Shown here one piece after another: positions 6,677-12,663 of a stretch of DNA of 12,663 nucleotides. Under the pieces are notes generated by a model. That model was not told where the DNA came from, ran no database searches, and worked only from the letters and a program-made list of their open reading frames with translations. A program made the translations under genes and the position numbers. The DNA comes from Alphaproteobacteria bacterium HGW-Alphaproteobacteria-13 (lineage in GTDB: Bacteria > Pseudomonadota > Alphaproteobacteria > Sphingomonadales > Sphingomonadaceae): positions 1-12,663 of the forward strand of contig PHEM01000094.1 in NCBI GenBank assembly GCA_002842935.1, given 5' to 3'. Each line of letters opens with the position of its first letter. Position 1 is the stretch's first letter.

Positions 6677-6976
6677 CTACCTCGCCATGCAAAAGCGGAC
6701 GATGCGGTCGGCCGCCGCTACCGGATCGGCCAGCACCTCTTTCGCCGCGACTCGCAGCAGCGTGAAGCCCTGCGCCGCCAGCCACGCATCGCGCCGTGCG
6801 TCCCGTTCGGGCTGGTCGGCCATGTCATGCGCGATGCCATCAATCTCGATCGCGACTTTGCGCCCAGGCAGATAGAAATCCACGACATAGGGACCGACCG
6901 GATGCTGGCGGCGGAACTTCAGCCCTTGCGGCCGCTGGCGCAATATCTGCCATAGCAGGACTTCGGGCAGCGACAT
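6677..6976 (-). CDS. DUF559 domain protein (PD-(D/E)XK/Vsr-like fold), probably 5'-truncated
   Basis: The 99-residue product matches DUF559, small proteins related in fold to Vsr-type very-short-patch repair endonucleases, with no settled biological role. It shows SLPEVLLWQILR, then LKFRRQHPVGPYVVDFYLPGRKVAIEIDGIAH. Candidate active-site residues D33, E44 and D46 fit a PD-(D/E)XK core. The C-terminus has DAWLAAQGFTLLRV, as usual for the family. The first ATG is at 6976. In-frame sequence upstream still reads like a DUF559 N-terminus (AYANARRLRRQ precedes the Met), up to repeat B at 7034. That stretch has no ATG, GTG or TTG before an in-frame stop at 7043-7045. The gene either starts late or lost its true start to the repeat. 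Repeats abut it on both sides. It is unrelated to its neighbours coq4 and purL and looks like an accessory insertion. Confidence 0.78.
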   Translation of the reverse strand: MSLPEVLLWQILRQRPQGLKFRRQHPVGPYVVDFYLPGRKVAIEIDGIAHDMADQPERDARRDAWLAAQGFTLLRVAAKEVLADPVAAADRIVRFCMAR

Positions 6977-7033
6977 TTGACGCCGTAGCCGCCGCGCATT
7001 CGCATAAGCCTTGCCGCTGGCCGCGATGTTTTT

Positions 7034-7091
7034 ACCCCTCCGTCAGCCCTGCGGGCTGCCACCTCCCCATCGCTGCGCGACGGGGAGGATC
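7034..7091 (-). repeat. Two-hairpin GC-rich repeat, copy B (inverted)
   Basis: Read on the - strand this matches copy A closely. Hairpin 1 is CCTCCCCGTCGC with GCGATGGGGAGG (loop GCA instead of GTA). Hairpin 2 is shorter, CAGCCC with GGGCTG around GCA. It ends in GGAGGGGT. It lies directly upstream of the DUF559 reading frame and is inverted relative to A and C. Confidence 0.82.
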
Positions 7092-7103
7092 GAGTCAACT
7101 CCT

Positions 7104-7168
7104 GATCCTCCCTGTGGCCGCAGGCCATGGGGAGGGGGACCGCAGCCGCAGGCGGTGGTGGAGGGGTT
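7104..7168 (+). repeat. Two-hairpin GC-rich repeat, copy C
   Basis: Same orientation as copy A. The conserved outer blocks are GATCCTCCC, GGGAGGGGGACCGC and TGGTGGAGGGGTT. The inner stem of hairpin 1 is different (TGTGGCC with GGCCATG) yet still paired, with two G-T wobbles. Hairpin 2 pairs ACCGCAGCC with GGCGGTGGT with one mismatch and one wobble. It ends 3 nt before the purL stop codon (7172-7174), so it sits at the 3' end of purL. Confidence 0.85.
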
Positions 7169-7171
7169 ATA

Positions 7172-9415
7172 TCACGCCAGCGCCGCGTCCGCCCCCATCA
7201 GCGTCGGGAAAAAGCCTTCATGCGCCGCGCGCAATTCCGCCAGCGTCACCTGGTGGTCGCTTTCCGGAAGTTCGAAGACGATGCGGTCCTTGATCGTGCG
7301 GCCCAGCGGATCGACGGGCACATCGGCGCGGTTCGCGGCGTCGAGGAAGTCGGCGAGGCAGGTGTCGCAGACGGTGACGACATACAGCCCCTGGTCCTCG
7401 CCGAAGAAGCTTTCGGCGATGCCGAAGGGCTGTTCCTCGCTGACCAGCACGCCGATGTCCGATTTCAGCGCCATTTCCGCGAGCGTGACGGCGATGCCGC
7501 CGTCCGACACGTCGTGGCAGGCGGTGATCCAGCCGGCATTGATCGCATGGCGGATGAAGTCGCCCGTGCGCTTTTCCGCCTTCAGGTCGACGGGTGGCGG
7601 CGGGCCTTCCTCGCGGCCCAGGATTTCGCGCAGCCAGATCGACTGGCCGAGGTGGCCCATGCGCTCGCCGACCGCGAGGACGATGTCGCCCGTGCGCTGG
7701 AAGCCGATGCCGACTGCCTTGTCGAGGTTCTCGATCACGCCGACGCCGCCGATCGCGGGCGTGGGCAGGATCGCGCTGCCGCCGCCGGTCGCCTTGCTCT
7801 CGTTGTAAAGGCTGACGTTGCCGGAGACGATCGGATAGTCGAGCGCGCGGCACGCCTGTCCCATGCCGTCGAGGCAGCCCGTGATCTGGCCCATGATCTC
7901 CGGCCGCTGCGGGTTGGCGAAGTTCAGGCAGTTGGTGATCGCGAGCGGCGTCGCGCCGACCGCGGTGATGTTGCGCCACGTCTCGGCGACCGCCTGCTTG
8001 CCGCCTTCGACAGGATCGGCATGGCAATAGCGCGGCGTGCAGTCGGTGCTCATCGCCAGCGCGCGGTTCGTGCCGTGGATGCGGACGAGCGCGGCGTCGC
8101 CGCCGATCTGCACCGTGTCGCCGCCGACCTGGCTGTCATATTGCTCGTAAATCCAGCGGCGGCTGGCGATGTCGGGCGATCCCATCAGCGCCTTGAGGTC
8201 CGCCGCGACGTCCCGCGTCTCCGGCACGTTCGCCAGCGCGGGCTGCTTTGGCGTCGGGACGTGGGGGCGGTCATAGAGCGGCGCGTCGTCGGCCAGCGGC
8301 GCGAGCGGGATGTCGCAGACGATCTCGCCCTTGTGCTCCAGCACCATGCGGCCCGTGTCGGTGACGGTGCCGATCACCGCGAAGTCGAGTTCCCACTTGC
8401 GGAAGATCGCCTCGGCGAACGCTTCCTTGCCGGGCTTCAGCACCATCAGCATGCGTTCCTGCGATTCGGACAGCATCATCTCATAGGCCGTCATGCCGGT
8501 CTCTCGCTGCGGCACATCGTCCATCTTGAGGTGCAGGCCGACGCCGCCCTTCGACGCCATCTCGACCGACGAGGACGTCAGCCCCGCCGCGCCCATGTCC
8601 TGGATCGCGACGATCGCGTCGGACGCCATCAGTTCGAGGCACGCCTCGATCAGCAGCTTTTCGGTGAAGGGATCGCCGACCTGCACGGTCGGGCGCTTTT
8701 CCTCGGCATCCTCGCCGAAGTCCGCGCTCGCCATCGTCGCGCCGTGGATGCCGTCGCGGCCGGTCTTCGACCCGACATAGACGATCGGATTGCCGACGCC
8801 CGATGCGGCCGAATAGAAGATCTTGTCCTGTTCGGCGACGCCGACCGTCATCGCGTTGACGAGGATATTGCCGTCATAGGCGGTGTGGAAATTGACCTCG
8901 CCGCCCACCGTGGGCACGCCGACGCAATTGCCGTAGCCGCCGATGCCGTGGACGACGCCGGAGATCAGGTGCTTCATCTTCGGATGGTCGGGCCGCCCGA
9001 AACGCAGCGCGTTGAGGTTGGCGACGGGCCGCGCGCCCATGGTGAACACGTCGCGCAATATGCCGCCGACGCCGGTCGCCGCGCCCTGATAGGGTTCGAT
9101 GTAGCTCGGGTGGTTGTGGCTCTCCATCTTGAAGATGGCGGCGAGTTTCTTGCCGTCCGGGCCTTCGCCGATGTCGATGACGCCCGCATTCTCGCCGGGA
9201 CCGCAGATCACCCACGGCGCCTCGGTCGGCAGCTTCTTCAAATGGAGGCGCGAGCTTTTATAGCTGCAATGCTCCGACCACATGACCGAGAAGATGCCGA
9301 GTTCGACCAGGTTCGGCTCGCGGCCGAGCGCCGAAAGGACGCGCTCATATTCCTCGGGAGACAGGCCGTGGTCGGCGACGATTTCGGGCGTGATGGCGGG
9401 CGCTTGCTGAGTCAT
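7172..9415 (-). CDS. purL: Phosphoribosylformylglycinamidine synthase subunit PurL (small type)
   Basis: PurL catalyses the ATP-dependent conversion of FGAR to FGAM in de novo purine synthesis, using ammonia delivered by PurQ with PurS completing the complex. The 747-residue length is that of the small, multi-subunit PurL rather than the roughly 1300-residue fused enzyme. Visible hallmarks are GIFSVMWSEHCSYKSSR with His at 49, the ATP/Mg segment KMESHNHPS (E98, H100, H102), GVGGILRDVFTMGARP, the mid-protein DMGAAGLTSS, GNVSLYNE, and HDVSDGGIAVTLAEMA in the second AIRS-like half. The ATG at 9413-9415 has AAAGG upstream. purQ and purS are not in the window. A paired-hairpin repeat lies 73 nt upstream of the start, and repeat C abuts the 3' end. 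Confidence 0.98.
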   Translation of the reverse strand: MTQQAPAITPEIVADHGLSPEEYERVLSALGREPNLVELGIFSVMWSEHCSYKSSRLHLKKLPTEAPWVICGPGENAGVIDIGEGPDGKKLAAIFKMESHNHPSYIEPYQGAATGVGGILRDVFTMGARPVANLNALRFGRPDHPKMKHLISGVVHGIGGYGNCVGVPTVGGEVNFHTAYDGNILVNAMTVGVAEQDKIFYSAASGVGNPIVYVGSKTGRDGIHGATMASADFGEDAEEKRPTVQVGDPFTEKLLIEACLELMASDAIVAIQDMGAAGLTSSSVEMASKGGVGLHLKMDDVPQRETGMTAYEMMLSESQERMLMVLKPGKEAFAEAIFRKWELDFAVIGTVTDTGRMVLEHKGEIVCDIPLAPLADDAPLYDRPHVPTPKQPALANVPETRDVAADLKALMGSPDIASRRWIYEQYDSQVGGDTVQIGGDAALVRIHGTNRALAMSTDCTPRYCHADPVEGGKQAVAETWRNITAVGATPLAITNCLNFANPQRPEIMGQITGCLDGMGQACRALDYPIVSGNVSLYNESKATGGGSAILPTPAIGGVGVIENLDKAVGIGFQRTGDIVLAVGERMGHLGQSIWLREILGREEGPPPPVDLKAEKRTGDFIRHAINAGWITACHDVSDGGIAVTLAEMALKSDIGVLVSEEQPFGIAESFFGEDQGLYVVTVCDTCLADFLDAANRADVPVDPLGRTIKDRIVFELPESDHQVTLAELRAAHEGFFPTLMGADAALA

Positions 9416-9488
9416 GGCGCGCCTTTAGCCGCGCGCGCGCGATAGGAACAGACCCCATGAGGAGTTTTGCCCGTAGATTTTCCATCTT

Positions 9489-9592
9489 TCGTCATGCTGA
9501 ACTTGTTTCAGCATCCATGGTCCGCCATCCCGGTTTACGCTGCATTTTCCGCACGATCAGGCCATGGATGCTGAAACAAGTTCAGCATGACG
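9489..9592. repeat. Paired-hairpin palindromic repeat, copy 2 (REP/MITE-like)
   Basis: Arm 9489-9522 is identical over 34 nt to the left arm of the copy at 2221-2254. Arm 9561-9592 is its near-perfect inverted copy, here with the ATGCTGAA/TTCAGCAT stem in both arms. The 38-nt centre is unlike that of copy 1. The right end touches the TAA stop (9593-9595) of the - strand membrane-protein gene. It occupies most of the 177-nt gap before purL and could end upstream transcription or shape the purL leader. Confidence 0.85.
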
Positions 9593-10222
9593 TTAAGAGG
9601 GGCGGACGGCCTCTATCGGCCGCCGGTTCGCGCCCGCCCACCATGCCGTGCCCGCCAGCAGCGCATAGGCGCCCAGCATCGTCGCGGCGCTGGCGAGCAA
9701 ATACGCGGGTTCTTTGAGCCCCGCCAGCACCCACAGCCGCCGGTCGCCGCCATCCGCCCGCGTGCGCCGCGCATAAATGAGGAAGGCGGCAGCGATCAGC
9801 GCGATTTCCAGCGGCATGGCGACGGCGGGATGATTCCACAGGCCAAGCCCGATCTTCGGCGGCGCGCCGTAAAGCGTCAGGTCGGGGACATGGACGATCA
9901 GGTCGATGAACCAGTGCGACAGCACCACCAGCGCGGCGCCGACCGCCGCCGCCTTGCGCTTTGTCGCCAGCTGGACGAGCAGGCCGAACAGCGCCGCCCA
10001 CACCGCCGTGCCGAGCAGGCTGTGCGTATAGGGCATGTGGTAGAGGTCCATCGGGTTCATCGCCGCGATGCCGGGCGTGATCCGCATCGCCTCTATCCCC
10101 GGCACCAGCAGCGCGGCGAAGCCGATGTCGACAAGCTGCGCCGCGACGAACAGCGTGCCGAGTCCGGCGGCCTGCGGACGGGCGGCGGCGATGAGGGCGG
10201 GCGCGAAGTGACCGATGAACAT
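9593..10222 (-). CDS. Small polytopic membrane protein, resembling DUF457/YdjM-type metal-dependent hydrolase-like proteins
   Basis: A hydrophobic protein of about 209 residues with several predicted membrane spans. Conserved-looking polar residues sit in or near membrane segments: GHFAPAL (H5), YHMPYTHSLL (H62, H67) and SHWFIDLIVHVPD (H103, D107, H111, D114). The pattern of a Pro/Thr-His-Ser motif and a later SHxxxD resembles the membrane-bound 'metal-dependent hydrolase-like' DUF457/YdjM group. No reaction is known to me for this protein. The start is uncertain. ATG at 10222 follows a -35/-10 pair at the distance expected for a leaderless message. ATG at 10231 would lie inside that -10 box, and the frame stays open to an ATG at 10315 that overlaps xseB. 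It shares direction with purL but is separated from it by a repeat. Confidence 0.72.
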   Translation of the reverse strand: MFIGHFAPALIAAARPQAAGLGTLFVAAQLVDIGFAALLVPGIEAMRITPGIAAMNPMDLYHMPYTHSLLGTAVWAALFGLLVQLATKRKAAAVGAALVVLSHWFIDLIVHVPDLTLYGAPPKIGLGLWNHPAVAMPLEIALIAAAFLIYARRTRADGGDRRLWVLAGLKEPAYLLASAATMLGAYALLAGTAWWAGANRRPIEAVRPS

Positions 10223-10229
10223 CGCGGCC

Positions 10230-10257
10230 ATGCTAGGCGACGGCAGGATGACGTCAA
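10230..10257 (-). promoter_or_regulatory. Predicted leftward promoter of the membrane-protein gene
   Basis: On the - strand TTGACG (10252-10257) and TAGCAT (10230-10235) are 16 nt apart. A start about 7 nt downstream would fall next to the ATG at 10222, implying a leaderless or nearly leaderless mRNA. The -10 box is only a fair match. Confidence 0.4.
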
Positions 10258-10264
10258 GCTTGAC
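10253..10264. promoter_or_regulatory. 12-bp palindrome holding back-to-back -35 boxes
   Basis: GTCAAGCTTGAC is a perfect palindrome in the gap between divergent genes. It supplies CTTGAC, the -35 core favoured in alphaproteobacteria, on both strands: TTGACC rightward (10260-10265) towards xseB and TTGACG leftward. The rightward -10 is poor (CCAAAG at 10283-10288). Confidence 0.45.
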
Positions 10265-10296
10265 CGAAAGGGGGCGAAGGGGCCAAAGCAGGGCGC

Positions 10297-10548
10297 ATGA
10301 CGGACACCCCCCCAAGTGAGATCGCCGCGCTGTCGTTCGAAGCCGCGATGGGCGAGCTGGAAAGCATCGTGCGGCGGCTGGAAAGCGGCGACGTCAGCCT
10401 GGAGGAATCGGTGGCGCTGTACGAGCGCGGGCATGCGCTGCGCGCGCATTGCGAGGCCCGGCTCGCCGCTGCGCAGGCGCGGATCGAGCAAGTCAGCCTG
10501 GGCGCCGACGGACGTCCGGCGGGAACCGCGCCCTTCGGCGAAGGCTGA
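10297..10548 (+). CDS. xseB: Exodeoxyribonuclease VII small subunit
   Basis: XseB is the small subunit of exonuclease VII, which degrades single-stranded DNA together with the catalytic XseA (not in this window). The 83-residue product has the family signature LSFEAAMGELESIVRRLESGDVSLEESVALYERGHALRAHCEARLAAAQARIEQV, forming the two-helix coiled hairpin that coats XseA. The length is typical. It is the first gene of a tight operon: ispA starts 4 nt after its stop. The xseB-ispA pairing is widespread in proteobacteria, which supports both calls. The upstream gap to the divergent membrane-protein gene contains shared -35 elements. Confidence 0.96.
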   Translation: MTDTPPSEIAALSFEAAMGELESIVRRLESGDVSLEESVALYERGHALRAHCEARLAAAQARIEQVSLGADGRPAGTAPFGEG

Positions 10549-10552
10549 CTCG

Positions 10553-11467
10553 GTGGCGACCGGCGACCTGACGGCCTCCGCCGCGCTTGTCCAGGCGGCG
10601 CAGGACGAGGTGATGGCCGGGATCGACCGGCTGTTCGACCATCTGCTGACCGCCCCGGCCGACCCCCGCGTGCGGCTTTACGAAGCGATGCGCCATGCCG
10701 CGATCGCGGGCGGCAAGCGGTTGCGCCCGCTGCTGGTGCGCGCGGCGGGCGACCTGTTCCACGTCGATCGCGTGCTGTCCCTGCGCGTCGGCGCGGCGGT
10801 CGAGGCGATGCACGTCTATTCGCTGATCCACGACGATCTGCCGTGCATGGATGATGACGACATGCGGCGCGGCAAGCCGACGGTGCACTGCGCCTTCGAC
10901 GAGGCGACAGCGGTGCTGGCCGGCGATTCGCTGCATGCGCTCGCCTTTGAATGGCTGGCCGATCCCGCGACGCACGGCGACCCCTTCGTGCGCGTCGAGC
11001 TGGTCCGCGCGCTCGCGCATGCGGCGGGTCCCGCGGGCATGGCGGGCGGCCAGATGATGGACATCGCCGCCGAGACGGCGAGCTTCGATCTCGCCACCGT
11101 CACGCGGCTTCAGCAGCTCAAGACCGGCGCGCTGATCGGCTTTTCGGTCGAATCGGGCGCAATCCTCGCGCGCATCCCGGCGGAAGCGCGCACGCCGCTG
11201 CGCGGCTATGCCCGCGACATCGGGCTGGCCTTCCAGATCGCCGACGATATCCTGGACGTCGAGGGCGACGAGGCGCTGGCAGGCAAGGCGCTGCAAAAGG
11301 ACGACGCGGCGGGCAAGGCGACCTTCGTCACGCTGATGGGGCTGGACCGCGCGCGCGAACAGGCCGCCTTGCTGGTGGAGCAGGCGATTGCCCATCTCTC
11401 CGGCTTCGGCGAAGAGGCGGGGCTGCTGCGCGCGATCGCGCGCTATGTCGTGGAAAGGGACCGTTGA
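10553..11467 (+). CDS. ispA: Polyprenyl synthetase, probably farnesyl diphosphate synthase (IspA)
   Basis: This 304-residue trans-isoprenyl diphosphate synthase condenses IPP with DMAPP/GPP to make farnesyl diphosphate, the precursor of ubiquinone and carotenoid chains and undecaprenyl phosphate. GGKRLRP lies near residue 62. The first Asp-rich motif is DDLPCMDDDDMRRG (D94 onward), with the two-residue insertion typical of bacterial FPP synthases. GGQMMDI and KTGALIGFSV follow. The second Asp-rich motif is QIADDILD (D231, D232, D235), followed by GKATFVTLMG. I chose GTG at 10553, just after the xseB stop and with AAGG at 10541-10544. The frame is open further upstream, but that would overlap xseB. 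The stop overlaps the coaD ATG by one base (TGATG). Confidence 0.95.
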   Translation: MATGDLTASAALVQAAQDEVMAGIDRLFDHLLTAPADPRVRLYEAMRHAAIAGGKRLRPLLVRAAGDLFHVDRVLSLRVGAAVEAMHVYSLIHDDLPCMDDDDMRRGKPTVHCAFDEATAVLAGDSLHALAFEWLADPATHGDPFVRVELVRALAHAAGPAGMAGGQMMDIAAETASFDLATVTRLQQLKTGALIGFSVESGAILARIPAEARTPLRGYARDIGLAFQIADDILDVEGDEALAGKALQKDDAAGKATFVTLMGLDRAREQAALLVEQAIAHLSGFGEEAGLLRAIARYVVERDR

Positions 11468-11973
11468 TGCGCATTGGGGTTTATCCGGGGACGTTCGACC
11501 CGATCACGCTGGGGCATATGGATATCATCCGGCGCGGCGCGAAGCTCGTCGACCGGCTCGTCGTCGGCGTCACCACCAACATCAGCAAGTCGCCGATGTT
11601 CGACGACGACGAACGCATCGCGATGGTCGAGCGCGAAGTCGCGGGGCTGGGCGGCGACATCCGCGTCGTCGGCTTCAATTCGCTGCTGATGGATTTCGCG
11701 GAGCGCGAGGGCGCGAGCATCATCGTGCGCGGGCTGCGCGCCGTCGCCGACTTCGAATATGAATATCAGATGGCGGGGATGAACCAGCAACTCAACAACC
11801 GCGTCGAGACCGTGTTCCTGATGGCCGACGTCAGTCTGCAACCGATCGCGTCGCGGCTGGTCAAGGAAATCGCGATCTTCGGCGGCGACATCCACAAGTT
11901 CGTTTCGCCTGCCGTGCGCGAGGCCGTGGTCGCGCGCATCGCCGATCGCGGGCTTGGTCAGGGCGAGGGGTGA
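11467..11973 (+). CDS. coaD: Phosphopantetheine adenylyltransferase
   Basis: CoaD transfers AMP from ATP to 4'-phosphopantetheine to give dephospho-CoA, the penultimate step of CoA synthesis. The 168-residue product has the nucleotidyltransferase signature GVYPGTFDPITLGHMDIIRRG, with the TxGH motif at residues 14-17. It continues with the substrate-binding RGLRAVADFEYEYQMAGMN and ends with the family segment ASRLVKEIAIFGGDIHKFVSPAV. The length is typical. The start ATG shares one base with the ispA stop (TGATG) and follows GGAAAGGGA (11453-11461), so translation is probably coupled to ispA. The operon is xseB-ispA-coaD. Confidence 0.97.
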   Translation: MRIGVYPGTFDPITLGHMDIIRRGAKLVDRLVVGVTTNISKSPMFDDDERIAMVEREVAGLGGDIRVVGFNSLLMDFAEREGASIIVRGLRAVADFEYEYQMAGMNQQLNNRVETVFLMADVSLQPIASRLVKEIAIFGGDIHKFVSPAVREAVVARIADRGLGQGEG

Positions 11974-12029
11974 AGGGGGCGGCTGCCGCCGCCGCCGATC
12001 ATTGAGCGTTCAGCTTTTTCCCGCTAGGG

Positions 12030-12046
12030 CGCGCCGATGGGGCGCG
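12030..12046. other. GC-rich stem-loop between coaD and the PPIase gene
   Basis: CGCGCC (12030-12035) pairs with GGCGCG (12041-12046) over a 5-nt loop, followed by ATTTGATTT. A smaller hairpin (GGCGG with CCGCC, 11978-11990) precedes it. Together they could slow or stop transcription after coaD, but there is no clean T-run. TTGAGC (12002-12007) with GCTAGG (12023-12028) is a weak promoter candidate for the next gene. Confidence 0.3.
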
Positions 12047-12076
12047 ATTTGATTTCAGCATAGAGGCCGATCCAGC

Positions 12077-12663
12077 ATGACATTTTCCTTCCGCCCCCTG
12101 ATTCTGACGGCGATGGTGTTCGGTCTCGCGGTTCCGGCCGCCGCGCAGGAGGACGCAGGCGCGACCGCCCCGGCGGTCGAGGCGCCCGCCGCCCCCGCGA
12201 TGACGCCCGAGCAATATATGGGCAACCCCGAATATATGCTGAATCTCGACCTTTCGACGGGCGGGCGCGTCGTGATCCAGCTTTATCCCAATGTCGCCCC
12301 GAGCCATGTCGAGCGCGTCAAGCAACTGGCGCGCGCGGGCTTTTACGACGGGGTCAAGTTCCACCGCGTGATCGACGGATTCATGGCGCAGACGGGCGAT
12401 CCGACCGCGACGGGGCAAGGCGGCTCGCAGCTTCCCGACCTGAAGGCCGAATTCAACCCGACGCCGCACTTGCGCGGCACTGTGTCGATGGCGCGCGCGC
12501 AAAGCGAGGACAGCGCCAACAGCCAGTTCTTCATCATGCTCCTGCCGCGTTTCGCGCTCGACCGCCGCTATACGGCGTTCGGCCGCGTCGTGTCGGGGAT
12601 GCAATATGTCGATGCGATCCAGAAAGGCGAGCCGCCCGCGGTGATGTCGCGCATGGTGCAGGT
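12077..12663 (+). CDS. Secreted cyclophilin-type peptidyl-prolyl cis-trans isomerase (3' end outside window)
   Basis: This enzyme catalyses cis-trans isomerisation of X-Pro bonds and helps proteins fold, here probably in the periplasm. The first 195 codons are in the window and the frame is still open at the edge. Residues 1-23 form a signal peptide (basic start, hydrophobic FRPLILTAMVFGLAV, cleavage after PAAA before Q). A Pro/Ala-rich linker runs to about residue 55. The cyclophilin domain follows: FYDGVKFHRVIDGFMAQTGDP, with the catalytic-type Arg in FHRV, then RGTVSMARA, NSQFFIMLLPRFALDRRYTAFGRVVSGM. The ATG at 12077 has AGAGG at 12062-12066. A 103-nt gap with possible hairpins separates it from coaD, so it may have its own promoter. 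Confidence 0.94.
   Translation, partial: MTFSFRPLILTAMVFGLAVPAAAQEDAGATAPAVEAPAAPAMTPEQYMGNPEYMLNLDLSTGGRVVIQLYPNVAPSHVERVKQLARAGFYDGVKFHRVIDGFMAQTGDPTATGQGGSQLPDLKAEFNPTPHLRGTVSMARAQSEDSANSQFFIMLLPRFALDRRYTAFGRVVSGMQYVDAIQKGEPPAVMSRMVQ

Noticed and set aside
6613..7168. Possible short CRISPR-like array
   Set aside because: The three copies are unevenly spaced, one is inverted, each is internally palindromic with two hairpins, and a gene lies between them. There are no spacers of uniform length and no cas genes.
9429..9442. Alternating CG run upstream of purL (possible Z-DNA)
   Set aside because: Short CG runs are frequent in this GC-rich genome, and nothing else marks it as functional.
7127..9445. 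A 772-codon + strand open frame running antisense to purL
   Set aside because: It is a GC-rich shadow of purL. The protein is Arg/Asp/Ala-rich low-complexity sequence with no family resemblance, while the - strand gives a full-length PurL.
10232..10315. N-terminal extension of the membrane-protein gene to ATG 10315
   Set aside because: It would overlap the start of xseB and cover the promoter palindrome, and the added residues do not resemble the rest of the protein.

Overview
The window is high-GC chromosomal DNA. Gene content, codon use and gene order suggest an alphaproteobacterium of the Sphingomonadaceae (Sphingomonas, Sphingobium, Sphingopyxis and relatives). The genus is not resolvable by eye. 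Most of it is housekeeping sequence: 13 protein-coding genes, the last cut off by the window edge, plus two families of small palindromic repeats. I see no tRNA, rRNA, CRISPR array, prophage or transposase gene.

Left part (1-4425, + strand). A single-TM YfgM/TPR-like protein, the BAM lipoprotein BamB and the ribosome-assembly GTPase Der lie in the same order as yfgM-bamB-der in E. coli. The first two overlap by ATGA. A 105-bp paired-hairpin repeat lies between bamB and der. A TusA-family sulfur carrier follows der after 5 nt, and then a stand-alone histidine phosphotransfer (Hpt) protein. The Hpt gene meets a convergent DUF418 membrane-protein gene tail to tail, sharing the bases TTAG.

Middle part (4422-7171). 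DUF418 (-) and a COQ4-like ubiquinone-biosynthesis gene (+) diverge from a 118-bp region. That region holds a sigma70-like promoter and a perfect palindrome, TGACATCTATGTCA, over the -35 box, which looks like a repressor site. After coq4 comes the only accessory-looking patch: a small DUF559 (PD-(D/E)XK/Vsr-like fold) gene bracketed by three copies of a two-hairpin GC-rich repeat. Its normal N-terminus seems to be cut off at the edge of one repeat.

Right part (7172-12663). purL (de novo purine synthesis) and a small polytopic membrane protein lie on the - strand, separated by a second copy of the paired-hairpin repeat. Divergent from them is a tight + operon, xseB-ispA-coaD, followed by a secreted cyclophilin-type peptidyl-prolyl isomerase that runs off the end. 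Back-to-back -35 boxes sit in a 12-bp palindrome between the two directions.

Functional links: IspA makes farnesyl diphosphate, a precursor of the ubiquinone tail, and the COQ4 homologue acts in ubiquinone biosynthesis. YfgM, BamB and the secreted PPIase all belong to export and envelope protein folding. No clearly new multi-gene system is visible. The most unusual signals are the repeat-bracketed DUF559 gene and the repeats whose sequence changes preserve base pairing.
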